A stretch of DNA of 64,000 nt from Pseudomonas bohemica (GCF_002934685.1 NZ_NKHL01000112.1:107727-171726), one strand, 5' to 3'; positions 16,932 to 26,262 are shown, counted from the first letter of the stretch. Translations and numbers: made by a program. The notes: generated from the sequence alone by a model not told the origin.

Positions 16932-17813
16932 ATGTCGTCCCAAGACACACTGCATCCGGCGCCTGAACGGCGCGTGGACGCTCATCAACATTTCTGGCGT
17001 TACCGCGAGCAGGACTATCCGTGGATCGATGATCGCCACGGTGCCCTGCGGCGCGACTTCCTGCCGGACGATCTAAGGCCGCTGCTCGATCAACACGGCA
17101 TCGACGGCTGCATTGCCGTGCAGGCGCGGCACAGTCTGGACGAAACCGAGGCCCTGCTTACCCTGGCCGCTCAACACCCCTGGATCGTCGGCGTGGTGGG
17201 CTGGATAGATCTGCGGGCGCCCGATCTTGAGCAGCAACTGGCACGCTGGTCCGCCGCCGAAAAGCTGGTGGGTTTCCGTCACCAGATTCAGGACGAACCC
17301 TCGCCTTCGCGGGTCATGCAGGACCCGGCTTTCAACCGCGGCGTGGACCTGTTGCAGCACCGCGGACGGGTCTACGAGGTACTGATCAAGGACGCCGATC
17401 TGCAGGCCGCGGCGTATTTCTGCCAACGCCACGACACGCATCATCTGGTCCTCGATCACCTGGGCAAACCCGACCTGGCCCTGGAAGACCCGGTGGCCTG
17501 GGCCGACCGCATCGCCCCCTTGGCGGCCCTGCCCCACGTCAGTTGCAAATTGTCCGGGCTGATCACCGAAGCCGACTGGCAGCGTTGGCGCCCGGTCGAA
17601 CTACTGCCGTATTTCTACCTCGCTCTGGAACTGTTCGGCCCGGACCGCCTGATGTTCGGCTCCGACTGGCCGGTGTGTCAGCTCGCCGGCAGTTATCGCG
17701 ACGTGCATCACCTGCTCGAGTCCGCCATCCATGAACTGTCCGCCGCCGAGCAGGCGGCGATCTGTGGCGGCACCGCCAATCGCCTTTACGGCCTCCAAGG
17801 AGACTGCCCATGA
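16932..17813 (+). CDS. Amidohydrolase 2, probable L-fucono-1,5-lactonase
   Basis: A 293-residue metal-dependent hydrolase of the COG3618 group. Key features are VDAHQHFWRYREQDYPWID at the N-terminus (HxH-type metal site), HLVLDHLGKPD, VSCKLSGL and FGSDWPVC, which supplies the conserved Asp. Members open the lactones of L-fucose, L-rhamnose or galactose. Its stop overlaps the start of the fucose dehydrogenase gene (ATGA, 17810-17813), fitting hydrolysis of the lactone made by that enzyme. Confidence 0.9.
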   Translation: MSSQDTLHPAPERRVDAHQHFWRYREQDYPWIDDRHGALRRDFLPDDLRPLLDQHGIDGCIAVQARHSLDETEALLTLAAQHPWIVGVVGWIDLRAPDLEQQLARWSAAEKLVGFRHQIQDEPSPSRVMQDPAFNRGVDLLQHRGRVYEVLIKDADLQAAAYFCQRHDTHHLVLDHLGKPDLALEDPVAWADRIAPLAALPHVSCKLSGLITEADWQRWRPVELLPYFYLALELFGPDRLMFGSDWPVCQLAGSYRDVHHLLESAIHELSAAEQAAICGGTANRLYGLQGDCP

Positions 17814-18586
17814 ATCTGCATCTGCAAGACAAAGTCATCATCGTCACCGGAGGCGGATCCGGCATCGGTGCCGCAATCTCTCTGGGGCTGGCCGAAGAAG
17901 GAGCGATTCCGGTGATCTTCGCCAACCAGCCGCTGCCCGCCGAGCTTGCGGCGCAGCTGGACGAGCGCCAACCCCAGAGCCTGTTCGTGCAGGTGGAACT
18001 GCGGGATGAAGGCGGATGCGCAGCGGCAGTCAGCAAGGTGCTCGCGCGCTTTGGCCATATAGACGGGCTGGTCAATAACGCCGGGATCAATGACAACGTG
18101 GGGCTGGAAGCCGGGTGCAGCGCCTTCATCGAGTCGCTGGAGAAGAACCTGATCCACTACTACCTGATGACGCACCTGTGCGTCGATGCGTTGAAAGCCA
18201 GCAAGGGTGCGATCGTCAACATCAGTTCGAAAACCGCCCTGACCGGTCAAGGCGGCACCAGCGGCTACACCGCGTCCAAGGGCGCGCAATTGTCGCTGAC
18301 CCGGGAATGGGCGGCGTCGTTGCTCGGCCATGGTGTGCGGGTCAACGCGGTGATTCCGGCCGAGGTGATGACACCGCTGTATGAGCGCTGGATTTGCAGC
18401 TTCGACAACCCCGAGGCGAAGCTGGCAAAGATCGTCGAGAAAATCCCCCTCGGCCAGCGCATGACGACCCCGACTGAAATCGCCGACAGTGTGTTATTCC
18501 TGCTGTCCGCTCGCGCCTCCCATACCACCGGACAATGGCTGGTGGTGGACGGCGGCTACACCCATCTGGACCGGGCACTGACATGA
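17810..18586 (+). CDS. SDR oxidoreductase, probable L-fucose 1-dehydrogenase
   Basis: A 258-residue short-chain dehydrogenase with TGGGSGIGAAI, NNAGIND, catalytic Ser in VNISSKTAL and Tyr/Lys in SGYTASKGA. It starts with MNLHLQDKVIIVTGG, close to characterised bacterial L-fucose dehydrogenases. It oxidises the sugar at C1 to the lactone and is translationally coupled on both sides by ATGA overlaps (lactonase upstream, mutarotase downstream). Cofactor choice cannot be read with confidence. Confidence 0.88.
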   Translation: MNLHLQDKVIIVTGGGSGIGAAISLGLAEEGAIPVIFANQPLPAELAAQLDERQPQSLFVQVELRDEGGCAAAVSKVLARFGHIDGLVNNAGINDNVGLEAGCSAFIESLEKNLIHYYLMTHLCVDALKASKGAIVNISSKTALTGQGGTSGYTASKGAQLSLTREWAASLLGHGVRVNAVIPAEVMTPLYERWICSFDNPEAKLAKIVEKIPLGQRMTTPTEIADSVLFLLSARASHTTGQWLVVDGGYTHLDRALT

Positions 18587-18933
18587 GTGCGCAGCGGTTT
18601 TGCCTGGCGCTGGACTTGGCCGAAGACGAGGGTCTGATCGCCGAGTATCAGCGTCTGCATCAGCGGATCTGGCCGGAAATCGCCGAGCATCTGCACAGTC
18701 AGGGGGTGCTGGGCATGCAGATCTGGCGACTGGGTACGCGGCTATTCATGGTCATGGAGACTGCTCCGGATTTCAGCACTGAGGCGATGGAGCGGGCGTC
18801 AGCAGCCAATCCCAAAGTGCAGGAATGGGAAGACCTGATGTGGCGCTTCCAACGGCCGACCCCATGGACCGAGCCGGGCAATAAGTGGCAGCCGATGGAA
18901 CGGATTTTCAATTTGGCGGAACAGCCGCCGTGA
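18583..18933 (+). CDS. L-rhamnose mutarotase family protein, probable L-fucose mutarotase
   Basis: A 116-residue DUF718/RhaM-type protein. FCLALDLAEDEGLIAEYQRLH, HQRIWPEIAEHL, LGMQIWRLGTRLFMVME and a C-terminal WEDLMWRFQ segment match the dimeric alpha-beta barrel mutarotases. It interconverts anomers of 6-deoxy sugars so that the dehydrogenase receives the correct one. Start at ATG 18583 overlaps the previous stop, and the longer open frame upstream is inside the dehydrogenase gene. Confidence 0.9.
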   Translation: MSAQRFCLALDLAEDEGLIAEYQRLHQRIWPEIAEHLHSQGVLGMQIWRLGTRLFMVMETAPDFSTEAMERASAANPKVQEWEDLMWRFQRPTPWTEPGNKWQPMERIFNLAEQPP

Positions 18934-18941
18934 CATAGCAC

Positions 18942-19030
18942 CTGTTGGAGCGCGGTTGCCCTCGATTGGGGCGTGTCAGCTTACGCATGAGTTTCAGACA
19001 CACCGCTATCGCGGGCAAGCGCGCTCCTGC
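18942..19030. repeat. REPIN-like inverted REP pair
   Basis: CTGTTGGAGCGCGGTTGCCCTCGAT arm (degenerate) and CTATCGCGGGCAAGCGCGCTCCTGC arm in opposite orientation, between the mutarotase and the fucose permease gene. Confidence 0.82.
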
Positions 19031-19116
19031 GGGTCCGTTTTTTGATCCCGATGCCTGCGTTAAACAGAACAATCGCGTCACCACGCTTCACCCAACAAAA
19101 ACAAAAGGAGAGCGTC

Positions 19117-20346
19117 ATGTTGACCAAAGACACGAAAGTCGAAACCCAGGTATACCCTCCCGCCGTTCCTTCGGTGCGCTTGGCGCTGATCCTGGTGACG
19201 AGTCTGTTTTTCCTCTGGGGCCTGTCCTACGGCCTGCTCGATGTGCTGAACAAGCACTTTCAAGAAACCCTGAACGTCAGCAAGGCCCAGTCCGGTCTGC
19301 TGCAGGCAGCATATTTCGGGGCGTATTTCATCATCGCTCTGCCCGCCGGTTTGCTCATGGATCGCTTCGGCTATAAGGCCGGAATTCTGCTGGGGCTGTG
19401 CTTGTATGCCACCGGTGCACTGCTGTTCATGCCGGCCGCCAACGCCGCCAGCTTCTCGTTCTTCCTGTTCGCGCTATTCGTCATCGCCCTGGGACTGGGC
19501 TGCCTGGAGACTGCGGCCAATCCCTACGCCACGGTGCTGGGTGATCCCCAGGGCGCGGAACGCCGGCTGAATCTGGCGCAATCATTCAACGGTCTGGGCC
19601 AGTTCGTAGGCCCGTTGCTCGGCGGTGCTCTGTTCTTTGGCAATGCCAGCGCCGCCGACAACAGTTCGTTGCAGACCACCTATGTGATCATCGCCGTGAC
19701 CGTACTGCTGGTGGCCGCGCTGTTCGCCCGCACATCCATGCCGGACCTGCGTGAGCAAGAGTCGAAAATCCAGCGCAGCGACAGCAAGAGCCTGTGGCAG
19801 CACCGCGAATTCGTCGGCGGCGTGGTCACCCAGTTTTTCTATGTGGCAGCGCAGGTGGGAGTCGGCGCGTTCTTCATCAACTACGTCACCGAACACTGGG
19901 TGCGCATGACCAGCCAGACGGCGGCGTATCTGCTGTCGGTGGGGATGATTTGCTTCATGGGCGGGCGCTTCTTCAGCACTTGGCTCATGGGCCGCATTCG
20001 CGCACAACGGTTGCTGATGACCTACGCCTGGATCAACGTCGCGCTGTGCGCGGTAGTGGTCAGCGGGGTGGAGAACGTGTCGGTGGTGGCGCTGATCGCG
20101 ATCTTTTTCTTCATGTCGATCATGTTCCCGACCATCTTCGCCATGGGCGTGAAAAACCTCGGGCCCCACACCAAGCGCGGTAGCTCATTCCTGATCATGG
20201 CCATCGTCGGCGGCGCGCTGATGCCGTATTTCATGGGGTTGGTGGCGGATCATTTTTCGACGGCACTGGCGTATCTGCTGCCACTGGGGTGTTTCGTGGT
20301 GGTAGGGTTTTATGCGCGGAGTGGGTTGCGCAGTCAGCAGCTTTGA
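19117..20346 (+). CDS. fucP: L-fucose:H+ symporter, FucP-type MFS permease
   Basis: A 409-residue, 12-helix inner-membrane symporter of the FHS family. Characteristic elements are LFFLWGLSYGLLDVLNKHFQ, AAYFGAYFI with PAGLLMDRFGYKAGI, GCLETAANPYATVLGDP and LNLAQSFNGLGQFVGPLLGG, all hallmarks of FucP-like sugar permeases. AAAGGAGA precedes ATG 19117; the frame is open 75 nt further up without a good start. It is the last gene of the fucose operon and provides substrate uptake. Confidence 0.92.
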   Translation: MLTKDTKVETQVYPPAVPSVRLALILVTSLFFLWGLSYGLLDVLNKHFQETLNVSKAQSGLLQAAYFGAYFIIALPAGLLMDRFGYKAGILLGLCLYATGALLFMPAANAASFSFFLFALFVIALGLGCLETAANPYATVLGDPQGAERRLNLAQSFNGLGQFVGPLLGGALFFGNASAADNSSLQTTYVIIAVTVLLVAALFARTSMPDLREQESKIQRSDSKSLWQHREFVGGVVTQFFYVAAQVGVGAFFINYVTEHWVRMTSQTAAYLLSVGMICFMGGRFFSTWLMGRIRAQRLLMTYAWINVALCAVVVSGVENVSVVALIAIFFFMSIMFPTIFAMGVKNLGPHTKRGSSFLIMAIVGGALMPYFMGLVADHFSTALAYLLPLGCFVVVGFYARSGLRSQQL

Positions 20347-20363
20347 ACCTGACTCGCAACCAA

Positions 20364-20450
20364 CTGTAGAGCGCGCTTGCTCGCGATGCGTTGTGTCAGT
20401 CACCACAAGTGGCGCTGATCTACCGCAATCGCGAGCAAGCGCGCTCCGAC
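20364..20450. repeat. REPIN-like inverted REP pair
   Basis: CTGTAGAGCGCGCTTGCTCGCGATGC arm and ATCGCGAGCAAGCGCGCTCCGACA arm. It sits between the convergent ends of fucP and the cytochrome c gene and may serve as a bidirectional barrier to transcription. Confidence 0.9.
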
Positions 20451-20478
20451 AAGTTACGCATTACCCCAAGTGGTCGCT

Positions 20479-21840
20479 CTATGGCTTGGCAATATCCGTA
20501 CGACTCACCGCCGGCGATTCCTTGGGCAGGGTCGCGCGCATCTGCGCCACTTGCTCGGGTTTCACCGCAGGGGCCTGATTGCCCCAACTGCTGCGGATGA
20601 AGGTCAGCAGTTGCGCCACTTCCTCATCCGACATCCGCCAGGCAAAACCGGGCATGCCCAGTTCCGATGGCGCGCTGGCGGTGGCCGGTAACTTGCTGCC
20701 GGCCAGGACCAGACGAATCAGCGATACCGGGTCTTCCGACAGCACCGACGAGTTGCCCGCGATCTTCGGGAACACGCGCTCGTAACCCTGGCCATTGGTG
20801 CGGTGACAGGCTGAGCAGTTGTCGACGTACAGCTCGGCGCCGCGACTGCCCTCCTGCCCTGCGGCCAACGCCTTGGCAGTGGTTGGATCGGCCTTGAAGC
20901 TCGACACCTGGCGAGCACTCGGCGGCAGACTTTTCAGGTAAACCGCCACCGCTTGCAGGTCGGCATCGTTCAGATGCTGGGTGCTGTGGGTGACTACATC
21001 GCTCATGGGGCCGCCCAATACCGCATGGCTGGGGCTGCGTGCGCTGCGCAGGGTCGCGACGATGTCATCGACGCTCCAGCCACCGAGCCCGTCAGCCGGA
21101 TTGCCGCGCAGATTCACCGCCAGCCAGCCGTCGATCACCGGACCGCCAGACAGGTACTCCGCCCCTGATTCATCCAGCGCCTTCTCCTGCAACGTCAGCG
21201 CACGTGGCGTATGGCAAGTGCCACAGTGACCCAATCCCTGCACCAGATAGGCACCGCGGGCGACCTGTGGATCCTGGTAGCGCCCGGCGTCGAATCCCAC
21301 CGCCTGCGGCGCAGGGGCGAACACCTTGCGCCAGATCGCCAGCGGCCAACGCATGGACAACGGCCATGGCACATCATTGGCGCGGTTCTCGGCATAGACG
21401 GGTGCGACGCCGTGCATGAAGTACGCGTACAGCGCCCGCATGTCGTCGTCACTGGTCCGCGCATAAGCCGGGTACGGCATCGCCGGGTAGAGACTGCTGC
21501 CGTTGGCTGAAATGCCGTGACGCACCGCCCGGTCAAAGTCATCCAGCGAGTAGCTGCCGATACCGGAAGCCTTGTCGGGCGTGATGTTGCTGCTGTAAAG
21601 CGTCCCGATCGGCGACGCGATCGGCAGTCCGCCAGCGAAGGGTTTGCCACCCGGGGCGGTATGACAGGCGGTGCAATCACCGGCGTCGGCCAGATACCGC
21701 CCTTTCTCGATCAATGCTGCCTGGTCGGCATCCGTGTTGGCATTCAGCGCCGGGGTCGAGGTCGGCCACAGAGCAAATGCCAGCAACGCGACGAACACCA
21801 GCACCGCGAGGGTAATCAGGCTCAGGAGAAACTTTTTCAT
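20479..21840 (-). CDS. Tri-haem cytochrome c subunit of a membrane gluconate/alcohol-type dehydrogenase
   Basis: A 453-residue membrane-anchored cytochrome. An N-terminal hydrophobic segment (LLSLITLAVLVFVALLAFAL) is followed by three CxxCH haem-c sites: CTACH, CGTCH and CSACH, each in its own cytochrome domain, with Met ligands expected downstream. It transfers electrons from the flavoprotein subunit to ubiquinone at the periplasmic face. It is the last gene of the gamma - flavoprotein - cytochrome order, which is characteristic of gluconate 2-dehydrogenase complexes; 2-ketogluconate, sorbitol or fructose dehydrogenases are built the same way. Confidence 0.92.
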   Translation of the reverse strand: MKKFLLSLITLAVLVFVALLAFALWPTSTPALNANTDADQAALIEKGRYLADAGDCTACHTAPGGKPFAGGLPIASPIGTLYSSNITPDKASGIGSYSLDDFDRAVRHGISANGSSLYPAMPYPAYARTSDDDMRALYAYFMHGVAPVYAENRANDVPWPLSMRWPLAIWRKVFAPAPQAVGFDAGRYQDPQVARGAYLVQGLGHCGTCHTPRALTLQEKALDESGAEYLSGGPVIDGWLAVNLRGNPADGLGGWSVDDIVATLRSARSPSHAVLGGPMSDVVTHSTQHLNDADLQAVAVYLKSLPPSARQVSSFKADPTTAKALAAGQEGSRGAELYVDNCSACHRTNGQGYERVFPKIAGNSSVLSEDPVSLIRLVLAGSKLPATASAPSELGMPGFAWRMSDEEVAQLLTFIRSSWGNQAPAVKPEQVAQMRATLPKESPAVSRTDIAKP

Positions 21841-21852
21841 GGTCGTCGCTCC

Positions 21853-23628
21853 TTATGCCTGAACCAGCGGGCCGGGGTTTTTCAGGTACTGCTCGCGAAT
21901 GGCCTTGGCAGACCAGTACGCCAGCGCACCCACCATGCCGGTCGGGTTATAGCCGTTGTTCTGCGGAAACGCGTTGGCGCCGATGGCGAACACGTTGTGC
22001 ACGTCCCAGGATTGCAGGTATCGGTTCAGTGCCGAGGTTTTCGGATCGCTGCCCATGATCGCGCCGCCACAGGTGTGGGTACTCTGGTACTTGGTGATGT
22101 TGTAGTGCTCGCCCGATTTTTTGGCGTCACCGGCCATCGCGGTCGGGTTGAGGACCTTCGACATCTCCAGCGCCTTGCCCACCAGATATTGCGAGGCCTT
22201 GATCTCGTTATCGTGCCAGTCGAAGTTCATGCGCAACAGCGGCCTGCCGAAGCCGTCCTTGTAGGTCGGATCGAGGCTCAGGTAATGCTGCTTGTACGAC
22301 ATGCAGGCACCCTGCACTTCGAAATAGAACGAATGGCGGAACGCATCGCTGGCCGCCTGTTTCCAGGCCGTGCCCCAGTTCGGCGTACCCGGCGGTACGT
22401 TGATCCCGCGCACAGGACCTGCGCCCGGTTGACGCGCCCAGATGATCCCGCCTCCGACGAAACCGGCCTTGGCATTGTCCAGCTGGTTACCGTTGAGGTT
22501 GTCCATGGTCGTGCCCGCGCCGCCGATACCGATGAACTGGTTGGCCTGCACTTCCTTGCCGAAGAACAGCACCACGCGGTTGAGGTTCTGGTAGGAGTAG
22601 TTGCGGCCGATGGTGCCCTCGCCGGTTTGCGGATCGTATGGCTTGCCAATGCCCGACAGCAGCATCAGGTGCACGTTGTACAGCGAGAATGCGCACAGCA
22701 GCACCAGATCGGCCTGTTGCTCGACTTCACGGCCCTGGGCATCCAGATAGGTCACGCCCGTGGCCTTCTTGCCGTCGCTGTCCAGGTTGACCTTGAGCAC
22801 CTGTGCGTGGGTGCGCAGTTCGAAATTCTTGCGCTGGCGCAGCACCGGCAGAATGCTGATGTTGGGACTGGCCTTGGAGTAGTTCAAGCAGCCGTAATCG
22901 CTGCAGAAACCGCAGGCGTTGCACGGCCCCATCTGGCAACTATACGGGTTGACGTAAGGCGCCGAGGCGTTGGACGCCGGGATCGGATACGGGTCCCAGC
23001 CCATCTCCCGGGCGCCTTTGTAAAACATTTCCGCGCCGAGGTAATTAGGGTTCGGTCCCAACGGAAACTCCCGCGAACGCGAACCTTCGAACGGGTTACC
23101 ACCGGCCTGCTTGACCCCGCTGATGACCCCCGCCTTGCCTGAGGTGCCGCAAACATATTCGAAGTGGTCGAAATGCGGTTCGAGGTCCTCGTAGCTGACC
23201 GGGAAATCCTGAATGCTCATGTCAGAAGGAATGAAGCTGGCGCCATAGCGCTGCTCGACATTGCTGCGTAACTTGAAGTCTTCCGGCAGCGCGCGGAAGT
23301 GACAGCCGGACCAGTGACTGCCCGCGCCACCGACGCCGGTGCCGGGCTTGAAGGAACCCATCTGCCGATAGGGCACAGCGGTGGAGGTCAGGTTATGGCG
23401 TACGGTGACCGTCTCCTGCGCCAGGCTTTGCAGGTAGCGGCGATGCACCGAGCCTTCCAGTTCGTCGACCACTTTCGGGTAGGCGAAATCCGGCTGGGTA
23501 TCGCGGTCCGCGCCGCGCTCCAGCACCACTACGTGCAGACCGGCGTCGGTCAGCTCCTTGGCCAGAATCGCGCCAGTCCAACCCATGCCGACGATCACGG
23601 CGTCCACTTTTGCTTTTGCGTTCGCCAT
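21853..23628 (-). CDS. GMC-type flavoprotein subunit of a membrane gluconate-type dehydrogenase
   Basis: A 591-residue FAD protein. The dinucleotide motif VGMGWTGAILAKELTDAG is at the N-terminus, a cysteine-rich CQMGPCNACGFCSDYGC segment lies mid-protein, and the C-terminal active-site region reads THTCGGAIMGSD and NAFPQNNGYNPTGMVGALAYW. The cysteine cluster is typical of the gluconate/fructose dehydrogenase flavoproteins, where it can hold an iron-sulfur centre. ATG 23628 has GGAGGGG upstream and begins 3 bp after the stop of the gamma subunit gene; the longer open frame overlaps that gene and is rejected. No own signal peptide is visible, so it probably travels with the Tat-exported gamma subunit. 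Confidence 0.92.
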   Translation of the reverse strand: MANAKAKVDAVIVGMGWTGAILAKELTDAGLHVVVLERGADRDTQPDFAYPKVVDELEGSVHRRYLQSLAQETVTVRHNLTSTAVPYRQMGSFKPGTGVGGAGSHWSGCHFRALPEDFKLRSNVEQRYGASFIPSDMSIQDFPVSYEDLEPHFDHFEYVCGTSGKAGVISGVKQAGGNPFEGSRSREFPLGPNPNYLGAEMFYKGAREMGWDPYPIPASNASAPYVNPYSCQMGPCNACGFCSDYGCLNYSKASPNISILPVLRQRKNFELRTHAQVLKVNLDSDGKKATGVTYLDAQGREVEQQADLVLLCAFSLYNVHLMLLSGIGKPYDPQTGEGTIGRNYSYQNLNRVVLFFGKEVQANQFIGIGGAGTTMDNLNGNQLDNAKAGFVGGGIIWARQPGAGPVRGINVPPGTPNWGTAWKQAASDAFRHSFYFEVQGACMSYKQHYLSLDPTYKDGFGRPLLRMNFDWHDNEIKASQYLVGKALEMSKVLNPTAMAGDAKKSGEHYNITKYQSTHTCGGAIMGSDPKTSALNRYLQSWDVHNVFAIGANAFPQNNGYNPTGMVGALAYWSAKAIREQYLKNPGPLVQA

Positions 23629-23630
23629 GT

Positions 23631-24380
23631 TCAGCCCCTCCGCCCGGACAGATCGACCGGCGGCAGTGGATACGGTTTGTCGCGCACCGTGATCCAGTCC
23701 ATGTAATCGGCGCGCATGCCGGGATAGCCGATCATCTTCCACGCACCCATGTTTTTGTTGCCACCGTGGGACGGGTCAGCGAAGTAACCATTGCGCACTT
23801 CGTTGAGCAGGTTGGTGAAGAACAGCTTCGAGGAAATATCGTCGAGCACCAACTTGCCGCTCTCGGCGGACTTGAGCAGGTCTTCCTGCTGAGCTTGGGA
23901 AAGTTCGGCGAACGCCTTGCCGGAGAAGCTCTTTTTGCTATACGCATCGATGGCCTTGATACCGATACGCAGGGTTTCGCGCAGGTTCAGACGACCCTGA
24001 TAACCGAACTCCGGCGCCGCCTCGAGGAACGGGCCCTGCATGTACCAGATGCCGCCGTTGGCATAAGGGGTCTGCATGTGCCGGTCGAGAAACTCGGGCA
24101 CGCCAAGCTCGACCGCGCCCGGCCCCACCTGATCGGAAGGAATCAGACGATCGCAGGCGGCAACCAGGAACGCCCACTCTTCGGGCGTGAAGAACGTTGG
24201 TTTGTAATCGCCCGGAACGGTGGCTGGGACTGCGGTGGACGCCTGTTTCGCGTCGCTCGCCGGGGTCTGCGCAAAGGTACTGGAGGGAAGGCCTGCACTG
24301 GCCAGGGTTACGACGGGGATGAGCGTTAGCGACTTGCGTAGAAAATCGCGACGCGCCGGGGAGGTGTCGTCATCGAACAT
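23631..24380 (-). CDS. Gluconate 2-dehydrogenase subunit 3 family protein (gamma), Tat-exported
   Basis: A 249-residue chaperone-like small subunit. The twin-arginine signal RRDFLRKSLTLIPVVTLASA marks export of the folded complex. The body (FFTPEEWAFLVAACDRLIPSD, HMQTPYANGGIWYMQGPF) matches Gluconate_2-dh3 proteins. AAGGAGA lies just before ATG 24380. As first gene of the three-gene operon it is expected to carry the FAD subunit, which lacks a signal, across the inner membrane. Confidence 0.9.
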   Translation of the reverse strand: MFDDDTSPARRDFLRKSLTLIPVVTLASAGLPSSTFAQTPASDAKQASTAVPATVPGDYKPTFFTPEEWAFLVAACDRLIPSDQVGPGAVELGVPEFLDRHMQTPYANGGIWYMQGPFLEAAPEFGYQGRLNLRETLRIGIKAIDAYSKKSFSGKAFAELSQAQQEDLLKSAESGKLVLDDISSKLFFTNLLNEVRNGYFADPSHGGNKNMGAWKMIGYPGMRADYMDWITVRDKPYPLPPVDLSGRRG

Positions 24381-24529
24381 CTTTCACTTCTCCTTGGACT
24401 GAACACGGGTGTGCTGCTTGTGGTGTTTTCTAGTTATGGATCACGGGTGCACAGCCCCGACTGGCAGGCTATGCCCCCGCGATTGATGGCCAGCTAATAG
24501 TTGCCTGGCTAAGCATTCGGGCGTTACTA

Positions 24530-24568
24530 AAACAGCGTTTGCCGCGCTGTGCCAGCAGCGCGGCGGCT
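24530..24568 (-). terminator. Hairpin after the chemoreceptor gene
   Basis: GCCGCGCTG (24541-24549) and CAGCGCGGC (24556-24564) form a strong 9-bp stem just beyond the chemoreceptor stop. Reading the minus strand, a short T-rich stretch (TGTTTTAG) follows, so it may terminate transcription, though the T-run is imperfect. Confidence 0.45.
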
Positions 24569-24579
24569 TAAACGATTCA

Positions 24580-26262
24580 TCAGATTTTGAATTGACGGAC
24601 CAATTCGCTGAGATTGCCGCCCAATGCCGAGACGTCGCGCATGGTGCGCGCGCTCTGCTCGGTTTCTTCAGCCAGGTTCTCCACGGCGCCGGCGATCTGA
24701 TGCACGCTGCGGTTGATCTCTTCGGCAACCGAGGTCTGCTCTTCGGCGGCGCTGGCGATCTGCGCGTTCATCGCGTTGATGGTACCGATCAAACCGGAGA
24801 TCGAATCCAGCGAAGCGCCGACTTCGTTGGTCTGCACGTTGGCGCCCTCGCCCGCTTCGGTGGACCGGCGCATGGCTTCGACAGAGGCATGGGTGCCCGT
24901 TTCAAGTCGGGTGATCATGCCCTGGATTTCCTGGGTGCTCGTCTGGGTACGGCTGGCCAACGCGCGAACTTCGTCGGCGACCACGGCAAACCCGCGACCG
25001 GCCTCACCGGCGCGCGCGGCTTCGATGGCCGCGTTGAGTGCCAACAGATTGGTCTGCTCGGCGATCGAGCGGATCACGTCGAGCACCGAGACGATGGAAC
25101 GCACGTCCTGCTGCAGGCTGTCGAGGCTGACACCGCTCTTGCGAATATCATTGACCAGCGAGTTCATGCCAGTGATGTTGCTGCCCACCACCTTGCGCGC
25201 GGCCTGGCCTTGTTGGTCGGTTTCAGCGGCGGCCTGAGCGGCGCGTTGCGCACTGGTGGCGACTTCCTGGGCCGCAGCGGACATTTCGTGAATCGCGGTG
25301 GCGACCTGATCGGTCTCTTCGCGCTGACGCTGCATGGCCTTTTCCGAGCGCTGGGTTTGCTGCGAAGCCTGATCCACCAGCCCGGCGAGGTCGGTGGTCA
25401 TCTGCGCGACCTGGCGGACCATGGCGTGGATCTTGTCGACGAATAGGTTGAACGAGGTTGCCAGATCGCCCAACTCATCGCGGCTGGTCACTACCAGGCG
25501 GTGAGTCAGGTCGCCGTCGCCCGCCGCGATGTCATCCAGATTGGTCTTGAGAATGCGCAGCGGGCGCACAATGCCGTTTGCGGTCCAGATACCGAGGGCA
25601 GCGGTGACCAGCAACAGGATCAGGGTCACCACGAAGACGCTGGCGAGAATAGTGTGAGTTCGGCTGGTCACGGCCGCCTGTTCGAGAACCATGGCGGCGT
25701 CGATGTCATCCATATTGATTGCGCTGCCCAGCACCATGTCCCACTTTTCCAGGTACACGGTGTAACCAAGCTTGGGCACCTGAACCGCTTCGTCACCCGG
25801 CTTGGGCGCGGCGTAATCGATGTAATGCTTACCGTTTTTGGCGACCTCGACGAAGGTCTGGTAATGGTAAGTGCCGTCCGGATCGCGAGTGTCCCAGAAG
25901 CTTTTGCCCAGCCCGGCCGGGCTGTCGCCGCGAAAGACCCGCACGCCCTTGGTGTCGTAGCCGAAAAAATATCCGTCCTCGCCGTACTTCATCGGCTTGA
26001 GCAGCTCCAGTGCCTTGTCCCGTGCCGCCATGTCGCCTTGCGCGGAAGCATCGTGCAGCGGCTTGATGGTGGTCAGCGCCACGTCCACGTAATTCTTCAG
26101 CACCTGCCGGTTACGCTCCACCAGTTGCTGGCGGGTTTCTTTCATCTGCTGATCGGCGCTGCTCTGCAGCATCCACGCAGCGACGCTACTGAGAATCAGG
26201 GCAAACAGCAGCGCTGGAATAATGGCAAGGCACAACAGCTTGCTCTTGACGGTAAGCTTCAT
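24580..26262 (-). CDS. Methyl-accepting chemotaxis protein with single Cache sensor domain
   Basis: A 560-residue chemoreceptor. TM1 (LLCLAIIPALLFALILSSVAA) is followed by a periplasmic sCache-like domain containing LKPMKYGEDGYFFGYDTKG and a DPDGTYHYQTFVEVA-type loop. TM2 is at about residue 205, then HAMP (VRPLRILKTNLDDIA). The signalling hairpin tip reads IRSIAEQTNLLALNAAIEAA followed by RAGEAGRGFAVVADEVR. Start at ATG 26262 has AGGAGGT 10 nt upstream; a GTG at 26274 is too close to that site. sCache receptors commonly detect small organic acids, so sensing of gluconate-type or fucose-derived acids would be an untested guess. Confidence 0.92.
   Translation of the reverse strand: MKLTVKSKLLCLAIIPALLFALILSSVAAWMLQSSADQQMKETRQQLVERNRQVLKNYVDVALTTIKPLHDASAQGDMAARDKALELLKPMKYGEDGYFFGYDTKGVRVFRGDSPAGLGKSFWDTRDPDGTYHYQTFVEVAKNGKHYIDYAAPKPGDEAVQVPKLGYTVYLEKWDMVLGSAINMDDIDAAMVLEQAAVTSRTHTILASVFVVTLILLLVTAALGIWTANGIVRPLRILKTNLDDIAAGDGDLTHRLVVTSRDELGDLATSFNLFVDKIHAMVRQVAQMTTDLAGLVDQASQQTQRSEKAMQRQREETDQVATAIHEMSAAAQEVATSAQRAAQAAAETDQQGQAARKVVGSNITGMNSLVNDIRKSGVSLDSLQQDVRSIVSVLDVIRSIAEQTNLLALNAAIEAARAGEAGRGFAVVADEVRALASRTQTSTQEIQGMITRLETGTHASVEAMRRSTEAGEGANVQTNEVGASLDSISGLIGTINAMNAQIASAAEEQTSVAEEINRSVHQIAGAVENLAEETEQSARTMRDVSALGGNLSELVRQFKI

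Noticed and set aside
7117..20450. CRISPR array suggested by recurring short repeats
   Set aside because: The repeats are dispersed inverted REP pairs, not regularly spaced direct repeats with unique spacers, and no cas gene is present.
21517..23142. 541-codon open frame on the plus strand
   Set aside because: It lies antisense to the cytochrome and GMC flavoprotein genes, which have complete family motifs. The frame is a by-product of GC-rich codon use and has no family features.
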